From CAZBWS01 sp964495705 (GTDB taxonomy: Bacteria > Pseudomonadota > Gammaproteobacteria > HTCC5015), in assembly GCA_964495705.1 (NCBI GenBank), contig CAZBWS010000007.1, positions 1-64,000 on the forward strand: a stretch of 64,000 bases of DNA. The letters run 5' to 3'. The number at the start of each line of letters is the position of its first letter. Positions within the stretch are counted from its first letter, which is position 1. The position numbers and the translations under genes were made by a program. This document shows positions 53,817 to 63,521 of this stretch, one piece after another. A model generated the notes under the pieces. The model searched no databases, was not told the origin of the DNA, and saw only the letters and a program-made list of their open reading frames with translations.

Positions 53817-54830
53817 TTAAGATTTTACCACCCCCCCTATACCAACTGCCTGCCTTAAACGCGTAATAAAAGGTTGTGCATAAGTCCTAGCCTTGGCCGC
53901 CCCTTCTTGTAGAGCCTGCTCCACTTCAGCAGGATTGGCTAATAACTCGTTATAACGCTCCCGCGGCTCAGCTAGAATATTATTAAGGTACTCAAATAGT
54001 TCCTGCTTCGCCTCACCCCATGCAATACCTTCCTGATAGCGTATCCGCATAGCCGCCACCTCTTCTGCTGTAGCAAAAGCTTTGTAGATCGCAAACACCG
54101 TACTCGTATCGGGGTCCTTTGGCTCACCAGGCTCTAAAGAATTAGTCACGATTTTCATGATTTGCTTACGGAATTTTTTCTCAGGCAAAAACAAGGGGAT
54201 CGTATTGTTGTAGCTTTTACTCATTTTGCGGCCATCCAGGCCTTCGAGCACTGCAGCATCCTCACCAACCACTGCCTCGGGCAACACAAAGTGTTCCCCA
54301 TATAGATGATTAAAACGTTGTGCCATATCCCTGGCCATTTCAATATGCTGGATCTGGTCCTTACCCACGGGGACTTTACTGGCATTGAACATCAACATAT
54401 CCGCCGCCATCAAAATAGGATAGTTAAACAACCCCATCGTCACAGCCTTATCTGGATCACTGCCCTCCTCTATATTGGCATCGACAGAGGCCTTATAAGC
54501 ATGGGCCCTATTCAACAAGCCTTTGGAGGCCACACAGGAAAGCAACCAATTCAGCTCAGTGATTTCAGGCACGTCTGATTGGCGATAAAAAACCACATTT
54601 TGCGTATCAAGGCCCATCGCTAGCCAAGTAGCCGCCACTTCTAAACTAGATTGGCGTACGCGCTCTGGATCTTGGCACTTAATCAAGGCGTGGTAATCTG
54701 CCATAAACAAGTAAGAGTCGACCGCAGCATCCTTGCTGGCCTCTATCGCAGGGCGAATAGCGCCCACATAATTACCTAAATGAGGAGTGCCCGTTGTTGT
54801 AATGCCCGTTAAAACCGTCGGTTTAGCCAT
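53817..54830 (-). CDS. trpS: Tryptophanyl-tRNA synthetase
   Basis: This class I synthetase has about 337 residues, with a HIGH-like TPHLGNYVG and KMSKS (GRKMSKSYNN). The ATG at 54830 has GTGGAAATT just upstream; a GTG three codons earlier is possible. An exact repeat copy lies at 54042. It is separated by about 190 bp from pyrG. Confidence 0.96.
   Translation of the reverse strand: MAKPTVLTGITTTGTPHLGNYVGAIRPAIEASKDAAVDSYLFMADYHALIKCQDPERVRQSSLEVAATWLAMGLDTQNVVFYRQSDVPEITELNWLLSCVASKGLLNRAHAYKASVDANIEEGSDPDKAVTMGLFNYPILMAADMLMFNASKVPVGKDQIQHIEMARDMAQRFNHLYGEHFVLPEAVVGEDAAVLEGLDGRKMSKSYNNTIPLFLPEKKFRKQIMKIVTNSLEPGEPKDPDTSTVFAIYKAFATAEEVAAMRIRYQEGIAWGEAKQELFEYLNNILAEPRERYNELLANPAEVEQALQEGAAKARTYAQPFITRLRQAVGIGGVVKS
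54042..54050 (-). repeat. Repeated 9-mer ATGCGGATA
   Basis: Exact 9-mer followed by CGCT, in trpS. Confidence 0.6.
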
Positions 54831-54957
54831 AATTTCCACAATCTGATGAGGTCTATAAATTGCGCGCAGCTTAGCATTTTCGAGAAGTAAAAGTTAGCGC
54901 TGCGATTGAGTTATGACAACCAGCTTCGTTCAAGCTGACATTCAAACTAAGCGCGCT

Positions 54958-55422
54958 TTAAAACCTCAAAAGTTCAAATTGATACTCCGCTTTCTCAAAG
55001 ATATCCTGTTGACGAGGCACGTCCACTGTTGAAAGCTCTACACTATCGTGGAACAGCAGCAAGTCACCATTGTGTATTTTGAAATTCGTTGGGTTTATAG
55101 CCACCCGGCGACCCAACGCCAAGTTATAGGGGCAGTATTCTCCAAATTTGGGAATATAAGCTGCAGGGCTTTGCTTGAACGTCTCTATTTGTGCTGCAGA
55201 GGTAAAATAGTAAATTTTAGTTTTGTACTTATAGCTGTACTCAGGGTTACCCCGCTCGGCACGATTGTGCTCAAAATAGGAGACGGGGCTATAACCCTGA
55301 ATACCGATATTCTTAGGCAGCGACGAATCGTTAGATCGGTGTAGTAGCGAATTATTATAGCCACAGCCGACTAAAACCAGAGCAAGTCCAGTTGCAACTA
55401 GCCATTGAATTACAGTTTTCAT
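54958..55422 (-). CDS. YHS-domain-like lipoprotein
   Basis: This 154-residue protein has lipobox LVGC (Cys20). The mature part matches the YHS-type pattern: GIQGYSPVSYFE, YYFTSAAQIETFKQSPAAYIPKFGEYCPYNLALG and NGDLLLFHD. Some relatives bind metal; the usual leading Cys pair is absent and only C96-like (GEYC) remains. Single gene, followed upstream by a 388-bp gap. Function unknown. Confidence 0.72.
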   Translation of the reverse strand: MKTVIQWLVATGLALVLVGCGYNNSLLHRSNDSSLPKNIGIQGYSPVSYFEHNRAERGNPEYSYKYKTKIYYFTSAAQIETFKQSPAAYIPKFGEYCPYNLALGRRVAINPTNFKIHNGDLLLFHDSVELSTVDVPRQQDIFEKAEYQFELLRF

Positions 55423-55810
55423 GGTTACCCTTTTTATTCATTGTTCTGCCAATAGTCTGACAGAAGGCTTACAGCACAGCAATTTGGCACTTAACGGCCA
55501 CAAAAATCTGTACGCTTAAAAAACAAAACCAAGGTATTTATGGTTTCTATGTTGCCAAGGATAACATGAAAAACAGCGCAGTTTATATATGCACTTATTG
55601 GGTTTTCGGAATTAAGCACAGGGTGAAATTTAATGCGGATGGGCTGAAAAAGTGGCGTGGGTCTTGTGCATTAATGGGCGCAGCTTTGTACTAAAGGTAC
55701 AGCGCAACACCGTGGAGCGATTTTGCTCGCATTAGTTAGATGTAATATTATAGGAAACCAGTCATGTCTTATGTAAAGACCTTTCTATGCAACTGGCAAT
55801 ATTCAAACCG
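55423..55810. other. 388-bp intergenic region
   Basis: No convincing gene. A 42-codon frame (55566-55694, plus strand; ATG preceded by AAGGATAAC) is possible but has no recognisable features. A one-mismatch copy of the repeated word (ATGCGGATG, 55633-55641) and a broken inverted repeat (GCGCAGC...GTAC / GTACAGCGC, about 55679-55707) are present. Promoter for the YHS lipoprotein is probably near 55440. Confidence 0.5.
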
Positions 55811-56590
55811 TTAAAAAACAAAAACTTCCAAAATGCCTACCAAATATAAGGCCAGGCCTAACCAAGCTCTTGGGTACTGTGGTTTGTCCAACAATTTAAG
55901 CAGTGCTGAACCAAAAATTCCAAAGGCCACATAGGGCAAAAATATTTCAGCAGAGGTGAAATGCAGCAAGTCACCCGCAAAGTAGTAGAAGTAATAAGTG
56001 TTCAAGGTCGCGAGTGAAAAAATATTTGCTAGGGTTTCCAAGACCATGGCATCTATTGCGATCAATACACCCGAGAAAAATACGTTTTCAATCACCACCG
56101 AGCCGCGTTTGCGCAGTGCTTCATGAAAGCAATATAAATAGAAGCCATACATGGGCCACATAACCGCACCCACACCCGTTGTATAAGCCCCGTGCTCTGG
56201 CCAAATTTGATATTGCCATACTAGACGGCCCAGTAAAGACTCGCCCAAGCCGCCAATGAGGATCTCCCCCAGCGCACCGCCCATAAAGGTCGCGCCCATA
56301 TACAGGGCAAGTCTATTCCACTGCGGTACTATCCATTGACGGGCGACTAAACAACCAAACAAATACAGCAAGGGGGTAAAGAACAGGAAAAAGCCCAGTG
56401 TAAATATGACTGCAGACTCTCCTTCAAAGGGGACACTGGTAATCTCATGGGGTTGAATCCAGAAGCCAATAACTAAGCGAGAGACGACAAAAATCAGGCC
56501 ATACACAATAGGCAGAGCGAGCAACAAGCTAAGCCATGGGTTGCGGGCTTTCTTGCGGTTAAGGGTCTCAGAGAACAGTGCAGACGGCAT
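55811..56590 (-). CDS. Multi-pass membrane protein of unknown function
   Basis: This 259-residue protein has about seven hydrophobic helices (first near 18-40, then about 58-85, 95-115, 140-158, 170-190, 205-225 and 235-258). No motif recognised. It lies 3 nt after the tilS stop in the same direction, so it is probably the last gene of the accA-tilS transcript. Confidence 0.7.
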   Translation of the reverse strand: MPSALFSETLNRKKARNPWLSLLLALPIVYGLIFVVSRLVIGFWIQPHEITSVPFEGESAVIFTLGFFLFFTPLLYLFGCLVARQWIVPQWNRLALYMGATFMGGALGEILIGGLGESLLGRLVWQYQIWPEHGAYTTGVGAVMWPMYGFYLYCFHEALRKRGSVVIENVFFSGVLIAIDAMVLETLANIFSLATLNTYYFYYFAGDLLHFTSAEIFLPYVAFGIFGSALLKLLDKPQYPRAWLGLALYLVGILEVFVF

Positions 56591-56593
56591 ATT

Positions 56594-57886
56594 TTAGGAG
56601 CAGCTAATAATGATAATTCCGCGCAGCTTATCATCCACATAAAGCAAAGGACAATATGCGCGTAACCAATGTGGTACCTTGGCCTCTTGAAAAGCGTTCT
56701 TTAGGCTTTTACTGTGCTGATGTCCCACTTGATAAACTCGTGTGGAATTGGGCTGGTTAAATTTTATATCAACGTGCACTGTTGCTTCAGGCAAGCGGAT
56801 ATTTTGTTGCTGAAGCAGATCTTCATTCAACTCAAGCTCTAATTCCTTTATAACTAGAGAAGACGTTGTATTCCAAACGCTGTATTTTTCAGGTGTAAGG
56901 CTGGCACGCTGCTTTTCTAATTGCGTATCACAGCAATACAGTCTGCCCCCATAGCTTCGTATGATCACACTGTCATCGAACTCTCCCCAAGTTACCTCAC
57001 CCTTAGCATCTTGACGCGCATCTAGTAATTTCTGTATCTGCGCCAATACCCCTTGACTGGGAGTGGCCGCCCCCTGCTCTTGTAACCACAGGCGTAATAA
57101 TGCGGATAGCTTGCTAGCAGCGAGTTTTTCAGCTGGCGCAAAAACGCCTTCCTGGGTATTTTTCTGTAGCGCAGCTTGTAATTCAGCATTGAGCAAAATT
57201 TGTTGCTCTGCCAGCAGCGCCGCACTGCGTGCCACCGTTGTATTCGCACTGGGCCAGCGCTGCTGTAGGAGTGGCATCACCCGATTACGTAGATAATTAC
57301 GATCATAATTATCTTCAAGATTACTGGGGTCTTGAATATAAGAGAGTTGATATTGCTGCGCATATTCTTCTAGTTCGGCTCGGCTTTTTGACAGCAAGGG
57401 GCGGCCTTGACGGCCTTGACCCAATGCTTTTATCGCGGGCATAGCGGATAAACCTGCTGGCCCTGCTCCGCGCATCAGCTGTAATAATAAAGTTTCTGCC
57501 TGATCATCTTGATGGTGGGCGGTGAGCAATACCGATGCTATATCCTGTTGAGCGAATAGTGTTTCAAAAGCGTGGTAACGCCCTGCTCGGGCCGCTTGCT
57601 CAGGGCTTTGCCCCTGGGCGGCTTGGGCGTTAATGCGGATAGTCTGAAAAGGCATATTATAGGCAGAGCACTTCGCTTCACAATGACTTGCCCATGCCTT
57701 AGATTCAGCTTGCAGGCCGTGGTCAATATAAACCGCTAGAAGTTGTGCGTGTAGCGAGCCTTGCAGTTGAGCCAGCGTATGCAACATGACACTGGAATCT
57801 AGGCCGCCGCTGTAGCCAATAATTAACAGGGTGTTTTTATTGTTAAGCTGATAGCGCTCAAGGAAGTTGAGAAGGGTTTGTTGCAT
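56594..57886 (-). CDS. tilS: tRNA(Ile)-lysidine synthase
   Basis: This 430-residue enzyme adds lysine to C34 of the AUA-reading tRNA-Ile. The ATP pyrophosphatase loop is IIGYSGGLDSSVML, with TAHHQDDQAETLLLQLMRG and RNYLRNRVMPLL, then the C-terminal domain (GHQHSKSLKNAFQEAKVPHW). Two exact repeat copies lie inside (57100 and 57633). It follows accA by 14 nt. Confidence 0.96.
   Translation of the reverse strand: MQQTLLNFLERYQLNNKNTLLIIGYSGGLDSSVMLHTLAQLQGSLHAQLLAVYIDHGLQAESKAWASHCEAKCSAYNMPFQTIRINAQAAQGQSPEQAARAGRYHAFETLFAQQDIASVLLTAHHQDDQAETLLLQLMRGAGPAGLSAMPAIKALGQGRQGRPLLSKSRAELEEYAQQYQLSYIQDPSNLEDNYDRNYLRNRVMPLLQQRWPSANTTVARSAALLAEQQILLNAELQAALQKNTQEGVFAPAEKLAASKLSALLRLWLQEQGAATPSQGVLAQIQKLLDARQDAKGEVTWGEFDDSVIIRSYGGRLYCCDTQLEKQRASLTPEKYSVWNTTSSLVIKELELELNEDLLQQQNIRLPEATVHVDIKFNQPNSTRVYQVGHQHSKSLKNAFQEAKVPHWLRAYCPLLYVDDKLRGIIIISCS
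57100..57108 (+). repeat. Repeated 9-mer ATGCGGATA, followed by GCTT
   Basis: Exact 10-mer ATGCGGATAG in tilS. Confidence 0.7.
57633..57641 (+). repeat. Repeated 9-mer ATGCGGATA, followed by GTCT
   Basis: Exact 10-mer with one base off the 13-mer, in tilS. Confidence 0.7.
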
Positions 57887-57900
57887 CGCCTTTAGAACGG

Positions 57901-58854
57901 TTATTCAATCTGTCCGAAGGACTTAAGGCGTGCATAGCGTGCCTGCAACAGCTCTTGCTCTGGTAATGCAGAGTATTTGTCTAGTTGTTTTAACAACATT
58001 TTTTTTATGCTTTTGGCAATTTTAGCGGGCTCACGATGGCAGCCACCCATAGGTTCAGTAATCACTTCATCGACGAGCTTAAGCTCATGCAATCGCTGTG
58101 CGGTGATCGCCATCGCCTCTGCCGCATCGGGGGCACGCTCGGCACTCTTCCATAGGATAGAAGCGCAACCTTCTGGGGAAATAACCGAATAAGTACTAAA
58201 TTGCAGCATGGCCAGGTAATCACAAACACCAATAGCCAAAGCACCTCCAGAGCCGCCTTCACCGATAACGGTGGTAATAACCGGGGTTTTGAGTTCAGCA
58301 AATAGCAATAGACTGCTGGCAATCGCCTCGGACTGACCACGTGCTTCCGCGTCAATACCAGGGTATGCGCCTGGGGTGTCTACAAAGGTAATAACGGGCA
58401 GTTTAAAGCGCTCAGCCATTTGCGCTAGGCGCTGAGCTTTACGATAGCCTTCGGGGCGAGGCATGCCAAAATTGCGCTTCAACTTTTGCTTGGTATCACG
58501 CCCCTTTTGGTGTCCAATGACCACAACAGAGCGTCCATCTAGCTTGGCCAAGCCACCCACAATGGCAGCATCGTCGGCAAACATGCGGTCACCATGTAGT
58601 TCTTCAAAATCGGTAAAGATATGTTCAAGGTAATCTAAGGTGTAGGGGCGTTGAGGATGGCGAGCAATTTGTGCAACTTGCCAGGGCGTTAATTTGTTAT
58701 AGACATTTTCCAACAAATTATTGCGCTTACCCTCTAGGGACTTCACTTCTTCCCGCACATTGATACCCGACGTGTCGGTACTGTGGCGCAGGGCTTCTAT
58801 ACGCTCATCTAGTTCCGCAATCGGTTGTTCAAAATCAAGGTAATTTGGGTTCAT
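57901..58854 (-). CDS. accA: Acetyl-CoA carboxylase carboxyltransferase subunit alpha
   Basis: This subunit of about 317 residues starts at the ATG at 58854 (MNPNYLDFEQPIAELDERI), with GGAA upstream; a TTG two codons earlier is less likely. It has the carboxyltransferase motifs GRDTKQKLKRNFGMPRPEGYRKA, TPGAYPG and GEGGSGGALA. Order dnaE-accA-tilS is conserved. Confidence 0.97.
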   Translation of the reverse strand: MNPNYLDFEQPIAELDERIEALRHSTDTSGINVREEVKSLEGKRNNLLENVYNKLTPWQVAQIARHPQRPYTLDYLEHIFTDFEELHGDRMFADDAAIVGGLAKLDGRSVVVIGHQKGRDTKQKLKRNFGMPRPEGYRKAQRLAQMAERFKLPVITFVDTPGAYPGIDAEARGQSEAIASSLLLFAELKTPVITTVIGEGGSGGALAIGVCDYLAMLQFSTYSVISPEGCASILWKSAERAPDAAEAMAITAQRLHELKLVDEVITEPMGGCHREPAKIAKSIKKMLLKQLDKYSALPEQELLQARYARLKSFGQIE

Positions 58855-58924
58855 AGTCAAGTTCCAGTATTTCTAGGAATTTTGCCACAAGCGAGCCAGT
58901 AAGTAACCCGTACTATGAGGCTAA

Positions 58925-61900
58925 TTAATAACTCACTTTAACGGCGTCAATACCCACTAGCTTGCGCAGGTCAGCGACCAAGGTCTCCCTAGGAGCAACA
59001 CGCCACTCATCACCTAAGGTGACAGGTGCCTTGGCGGCATAGTTCTCATAGTAAATAAAAATAGGACAGGGGCCATTTTTATAAGGCTGCAAGGCTAAGC
59101 TAAGCTTTTGCATAAAGCCATTAACGACCTGGTTTTCATGCAAGCGTATATCCACGCGCTTGGCAAAGTGATCCCTGGCCGTATCAATATCGTATAGCTC
59201 TGCAGAGCGCACCCTGACTTCGTTGCGGAAACTGTCCACACCCAAGCCGCCCTTAACAATTAACACCTTATCTTTCACAATCAAAGACTCGTAGGCATCC
59301 AAGCATTCACCCATCACTTCAACATTTAAGCGGCGGGTATTATCGTCAAGGACCAGCTCCGCTTTTCTGCCCCCATTGCGGAAAGTGCGGTAGTTCACTT
59401 CAATCACTAAACCAGCTACCACAACATCGACATCTTGGTTGCCCCACTTTTTCTGAGAGCTAGGTGCAACACTGCCCAGATTATCCAAGTGCTCAGACAG
59501 CCTACGATGGGTTATCTTGATCACTTCCGAGTCATACTTATCGAAGGGATGCCCCGTTAGGTAAAGGCCTAATACGGCTTTTTCTTCCTGTAATAGAAAC
59601 TCTTCATCCCACTCTTCCAGCTCCGGCAGTGCGACAGGGGCAAAATCATTACCTTGATCAACCATGCCAAAGATATCAACCTGTCCCGCTAAGGCATCTT
59701 TTTGATGCTGGCTGGCTGCCTTAAGGGCATCGTCTAGGCCGGCCATTAAACTGGCACGATTAGGGCCAATTTCATCTAAGGCCCCGCCGCGCACCAAAGC
59801 CTCTAGGACACGACGATTGAGCTTGCGCCCCTCCACACGGCGGCAGAAATCGTGTAGATCGCGGTATTCGCCACTAGCCAAACACTCCGCTTGAACGGCC
59901 TCAATCACACCTTCACCAACACCTTTAAGTGCACCTAAGCCATAACGAATCGTCTTTTCATCTTGTACAGTAAATTTATAACTAGAGCTATTCACTGACG
60001 GTGGCAGTATTTCTAACTGCATATGCTCACTGCGGCACTCGTCAATCAGAATTACAACCTTATCGGTGTTATCCATATCTGCCGATAATACCGCCGACAT
60101 AAACTCAGCCGGGTAATGGGCTTTTAACCAAGCCGTTTGATAGGATACCAAGGCATAGGCAGCCGAGTGGGACTTGTTAAAGCCATATCCTGCAAACTTC
60201 TCCACCAAGTCAAAGATGTTTTCTGCCAGCACAACATCAATGCCTTGGCCTTTGCAGCCCTCAAGGAAAGAACCTTTTTGCTTGGCCATCTCCTCCGGTT
60301 TTTTCTTACCCATCGCTCGGCGTAGCATATCCGCACCACCAAGACTGTACCCACCCATCACCTGGGCAATCTGCATTACCTGCTCTTGGTATAGAATAAT
60401 GCCATAGGTAGGCTCTAGTACCGGCTTTAAGCCTTCGTATTGATAGTCTTGATGGGGGTAAGATACGGGTTCACGACCGTGCTTACGGTTAATGAAATCG
60501 TCAACCATGCCCGAATCCAGTGGCCCTGGACGGAACAGCGCCACCAAGGCAATGATGTCTTCAAAGCTATCGGGTTGCAGCTTCTTAATCAGCGACTTCA
60601 TACCACTGGATTCAAGCTGGAATACCGCAGTGGTTTGCTGAGCCTTTAAAAGCTCGAAGGCCTGTCGATCTTCAAGGTCGATCTTGGCAATATCAAGGGC
60701 TTCTAAGCCTTCTTTAGCTCGGCGCTTGTCTACTTCAACCAGCGCCCAATCAATAATGGTGAGTGTACGCAGCCCTAAGAAGTCAAACTTCACCAGTCCG
60801 ATAGATTCAACATCATCCTTATCAAACTGAGTTACCAAGCTGCCGCCGCCTTCCTCACAATACAGGGGCGTAAAGTCAGTCAGCTTAGTCGGAGCAATAA
60901 CTACTCCACCCGCATGCTTACCCGCATTTCGGGCCAAACCTTCCAACTTCAAGGCCATATCGATGAGGTTACTCACTTCCTCATCATTATCGTAGCGTTC
61001 CTTCATCTCAGGCTCTTGCTCTAGTGCCTGAGATAATTTGATACCCACTTCAAAGGGAATCATCTTAGAAATGCTGTCGACAAAGCCATAGCCGTGGCCC
61101 ATGACACGACCCACATCCCGAACCACCGCCTTGGCCGCCATGGTTCCGTAAGTAATGATTTGCGATACCTGATCGCGGCCATAGGTCTCTGCCACATGAT
61201 CAATTACGCGGTCGCGACCATCCATGCAGAAGTCCACATCGAAATCAGGCATAGAGATTCGTTCAGGGTTGAGGAATCGCTCAAACAGTAGATCGTATTC
61301 AATGGGGTCCAAATCGGTAATTTTTAAGGCATAAGCAACAATTGAACCTGCTCCCGAACCACGACCTGGGCCTACGGGTATGCCGTTGTCTTTAGACCAT
61401 TGGATAAACTCCATTACGATGAGGAAGTACCCTGGGAAACCCATATCGAGAATAACCCCGACCTCAATATCTAGACGGTCGTAGTAGCTTTTTATCTTTT
61501 CTTCAGACCAAGGTTCAGGGTCAATACTTTGTAACTGTTCAAGGCGCCAATCCAGCCCCTCTCTAGAAACACGGGCAAAAAACTCTGCTTCAGTTTCACC
61601 TGCAGGAATTGGGAAGTTCGGCAAAAAGTACTCACCCGAGTGAGGTACAACATTACAACGCTTAGCTATTTCTACTGTATTTTCAATAGCTTCTGGAATA
61701 TCTTTAAAGAGATTTATCATCTCTTCTGGAGACCTTAAATATTGCTCATTACTGTATATTTTAGGTCTACGAGGATCGTCTAGAGCACGCCCATCGTGCA
61801 CACATACCCGTACTTCATGGGCATCAAAATCATCTTGCTTTAAAAAGCGAACGTCATTAGTGGCTACAACGGGGACTTGAAACTGACTTGCAATGGCTAA

Positions 61901-62452
61901 TACTTGGGCAATATACAGCTCTTCCCCGTCACGCCCTGTGCGCTGTAGTTCTAAGTAAAAGCGCTGTGGAAATAAAGATTGGTATTCTTGTACTAATTTG
62001 GCCGCAAGTTCTAAGTTGCCGCCCAAAATGGCTCGGCCTACATCACCGCTGCGTCCACCTGAAAGTGCGATCAAACCTTGGGTGCGCGTCGCAATCCACG
62101 CTTTATCCACTATGGCCATGCCGCCGCGCTGACCATCGGTATACGCTAGCGAAACGACTTCCGTTAAGTTTTTATAGCCCACATCATTTTGGCAAAGTAG
62201 TACAATCTGTGTAGGTGCTTCTTGGGGGTCAGGCTGTTTCAGCCATAGATCTGCACCGATGATGGGCTTGATGCCATTACTTTGCGCTGCACGGCAGAAT
62301 TTAACCATAGCAAACAAGTTGCTTTGGTCTGTTAATGCCACCGCAGGCATTCCCTGTTCTGCCACAGTGGCACAAAGTGGTTTTAAGCGAACGACACTGT
62401 CAACTAAGGAGTATTCGGAATGCAGACGCAAATGTACAAAAGACTGGGGCAT
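58925..62452 (-). CDS. dnaE: DNA polymerase III alpha subunit
   Basis: This 1175-residue replicative polymerase has an N-terminal PHP domain (HLRLHSEYSLVDSV, ALTDQSNLFAMVKF), palm catalytic residues in MPDFDVDFCMD, and the beta-clamp motif QVDIFG near 910, followed by an OB-fold and C-terminal tau-binding region. The start is like E. coli DnaE and accA is downstream, so this is DnaE1, not the mutagenic DnaE2 despite the neighbouring ImuB-like gene. Confidence 0.97.
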   Translation of the reverse strand: MPQSFVHLRLHSEYSLVDSVVRLKPLCATVAEQGMPAVALTDQSNLFAMVKFCRAAQSNGIKPIIGADLWLKQPDPQEAPTQIVLLCQNDVGYKNLTEVVSLAYTDGQRGGMAIVDKAWIATRTQGLIALSGGRSGDVGRAILGGNLELAAKLVQEYQSLFPQRFYLELQRTGRDGEELYIAQVLAIASQFQVPVVATNDVRFLKQDDFDAHEVRVCVHDGRALDDPRRPKIYSNEQYLRSPEEMINLFKDIPEAIENTVEIAKRCNVVPHSGEYFLPNFPIPAGETEAEFFARVSREGLDWRLEQLQSIDPEPWSEEKIKSYYDRLDIEVGVILDMGFPGYFLIVMEFIQWSKDNGIPVGPGRGSGAGSIVAYALKITDLDPIEYDLLFERFLNPERISMPDFDVDFCMDGRDRVIDHVAETYGRDQVSQIITYGTMAAKAVVRDVGRVMGHGYGFVDSISKMIPFEVGIKLSQALEQEPEMKERYDNDEEVSNLIDMALKLEGLARNAGKHAGGVVIAPTKLTDFTPLYCEEGGGSLVTQFDKDDVESIGLVKFDFLGLRTLTIIDWALVEVDKRRAKEGLEALDIAKIDLEDRQAFELLKAQQTTAVFQLESSGMKSLIKKLQPDSFEDIIALVALFRPGPLDSGMVDDFINRKHGREPVSYPHQDYQYEGLKPVLEPTYGIILYQEQVMQIAQVMGGYSLGGADMLRRAMGKKKPEEMAKQKGSFLEGCKGQGIDVVLAENIFDLVEKFAGYGFNKSHSAAYALVSYQTAWLKAHYPAEFMSAVLSADMDNTDKVVILIDECRSEHMQLEILPPSVNSSSYKFTVQDEKTIRYGLGALKGVGEGVIEAVQAECLASGEYRDLHDFCRRVEGRKLNRRVLEALVRGGALDEIGPNRASLMAGLDDALKAASQHQKDALAGQVDIFGMVDQGNDFAPVALPELEEWDEEFLLQEEKAVLGLYLTGHPFDKYDSEVIKITHRRLSEHLDNLGSVAPSSQKKWGNQDVDVVVAGLVIEVNYRTFRNGGRKAELVLDDNTRRLNVEVMGECLDAYESLIVKDKVLIVKGGLGVDSFRNEVRVRSAELYDIDTARDHFAKRVDIRLHENQVVNGFMQKLSLALQPYKNGPCPIFIYYENYAAKAPVTLGDEWRVAPRETLVADLRKLVGIDAVKVSY

Positions 62453-62545
62453 TGGAGCGTGCTTAACTTATAGCGATACAGGGGCGTAAGTGTGGTGATT
62501 TAGTCTGTTAACTTCAAGTCTTGTTTTTCAATTTATAAGTACATA

Positions 62546-62558
62546 ATGCGGATAGCCT
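62546..62558 (+). repeat. Putative uptake sequence, full 13-mer ATGCGGATAGCCT
   Basis: Exact, in the gap between the ImuB-like gene and dnaE. Confidence 0.8.
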
Positions 62559-62564
62559 ATTTAG

Positions 62565-63521
62565 CTACGCTAGCGCCTGATAACTTTGACTCGACGTATT
62601 GCTTGCTTGGCTGTGCCAAGGTGATACATCAGCAAACAATTCGCCCTGTATACGCTGCGCACAGACTTCCCTAGCAACTAGGCGATAACACACTACACCA
62701 CCTATTAGCTTGGCTTTGCGCTTTTCAAGTTTTGCAGGCCAATCAGCAGACTGATGATCATTCTCTAACCATTGCTGCACCTGCCCTTCTTGAGTATGTA
62801 GCTCAACCATCATTTGGCCGGCAACATAATGGCGCTTAGAAAGTTGTTGGTTTAGCTTGTCTCGATACATTAACAAGGCTTGAATATCTAGCTGTTTGGC
62901 CTTACTCGCTGCTTGGCCAATGCTCAACTCAACAGGAGGCTGTTTATCCCAAAGTGTACGAGGTACTGATTTTCCCTGTGCCAACAAGACCAAGGCCTTA
63001 CCCATTTCACCAAAGCGATTAGTTAAATATGTGCTGGGGACAGATTGAATATCGCTGATTTTACGCAGGCCGTATTGAGCTAAAAATCCTGATACACCTG
63101 AGACTAAATTATCTAAGACCGTGAGAGGCATACTTGACAATACCCGCTGGGCATCCCAGGCCGGTACGATACGTAAAACCTTAGAAGTATCTTGGCGAAC
63201 AGCTAAAAATGCAGCCAAGGCATCTCCTGCTAAGCCTACTTTAATCTCATCCTTATTCGGCAACTGATCCATCATTTGCTTCAGCATATGCACAGGAGAG
63301 TTATAATGGCGTTGCTGTGATGTTAAATCCAACAATAACTCACCCGACTCCATTAACTCTATATTTGGGCAATAGCGCGCTAACGCCTGTATCAACTGTG
63401 TTGAAAAATGTTGGTTCCAAGCTTTTAACGCTATCACCGCATAGGCCTTAGGCCAGTGTACTGGGCAAGTCGCCCCCCAAGGGTATTGAATAGAGCGAGA
63501 TTGAATGGCTGGAGTATTCAT
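62565..63521 (-). CDS. ImuB-like Y-family polymerase relative lacking the N-terminal palm
   Basis: This 318-residue protein aligns by eye with the middle and end of ImuB: ALKAWNQHFSTQL and ELLLDLT (palm end), KVGLAGDALAAFLAVRQ, the helix-hairpin-helix area LTVLDNLVSGVSGFLAQYGLRKISDIQSV, the FG motif RFGEMGKALVLLAQG, a little-finger-like domain and a C-terminal REVCAQRIQGELFAD. The first 80-100 residues of ImuB are absent, so no catalytic carboxylates are visible; ImuB itself is non-catalytic and acts as a clamp adaptor. It overlaps the lexA stop (TAATG), so it is in the lexA operon and likely SOS-induced. No imuA lies between. Confidence 0.75.
   Translation of the reverse strand: MNTPAIQSRSIQYPWGATCPVHWPKAYAVIALKAWNQHFSTQLIQALARYCPNIELMESGELLLDLTSQQRHYNSPVHMLKQMMDQLPNKDEIKVGLAGDALAAFLAVRQDTSKVLRIVPAWDAQRVLSSMPLTVLDNLVSGVSGFLAQYGLRKISDIQSVPSTYLTNRFGEMGKALVLLAQGKSVPRTLWDKQPPVELSIGQAASKAKQLDIQALLMYRDKLNQQLSKRHYVAGQMMVELHTQEGQVQQWLENDHQSADWPAKLEKRKAKLIGGVVCYRLVAREVCAQRIQGELFADVSPWHSQASNTSSQSYQALA

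Noticed and set aside
55566..55694. 42-residue plus-strand small gene
   Set aside because: Plausible start and ribosome site but no recognisable feature; not enough to annotate as a gene.
55640..55745. Integron attC-like site ending GTTAGATG
   Set aside because: No matching RYYYAAC box at a proper distance, no cassette array and no integrase.
1731..60336. One-mismatch versions of the repeat (for example 1731, 15270, 20969, 22194, 33251, 34015, 36242, 42339, 50581, 53225, 55633, 56793, 60328)
   Set aside because: Their number is close to the roughly 13 expected by chance, so most are not annotated; 36242 and 55633, whose flanks fit, may be eroded true copies.
58925..62452. dnaE as the error-prone DnaE2 because of the ImuB-like neighbour
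   Set aside because: Its N-terminus, clamp motif and accA-tilS context fit the replicative DnaE1.
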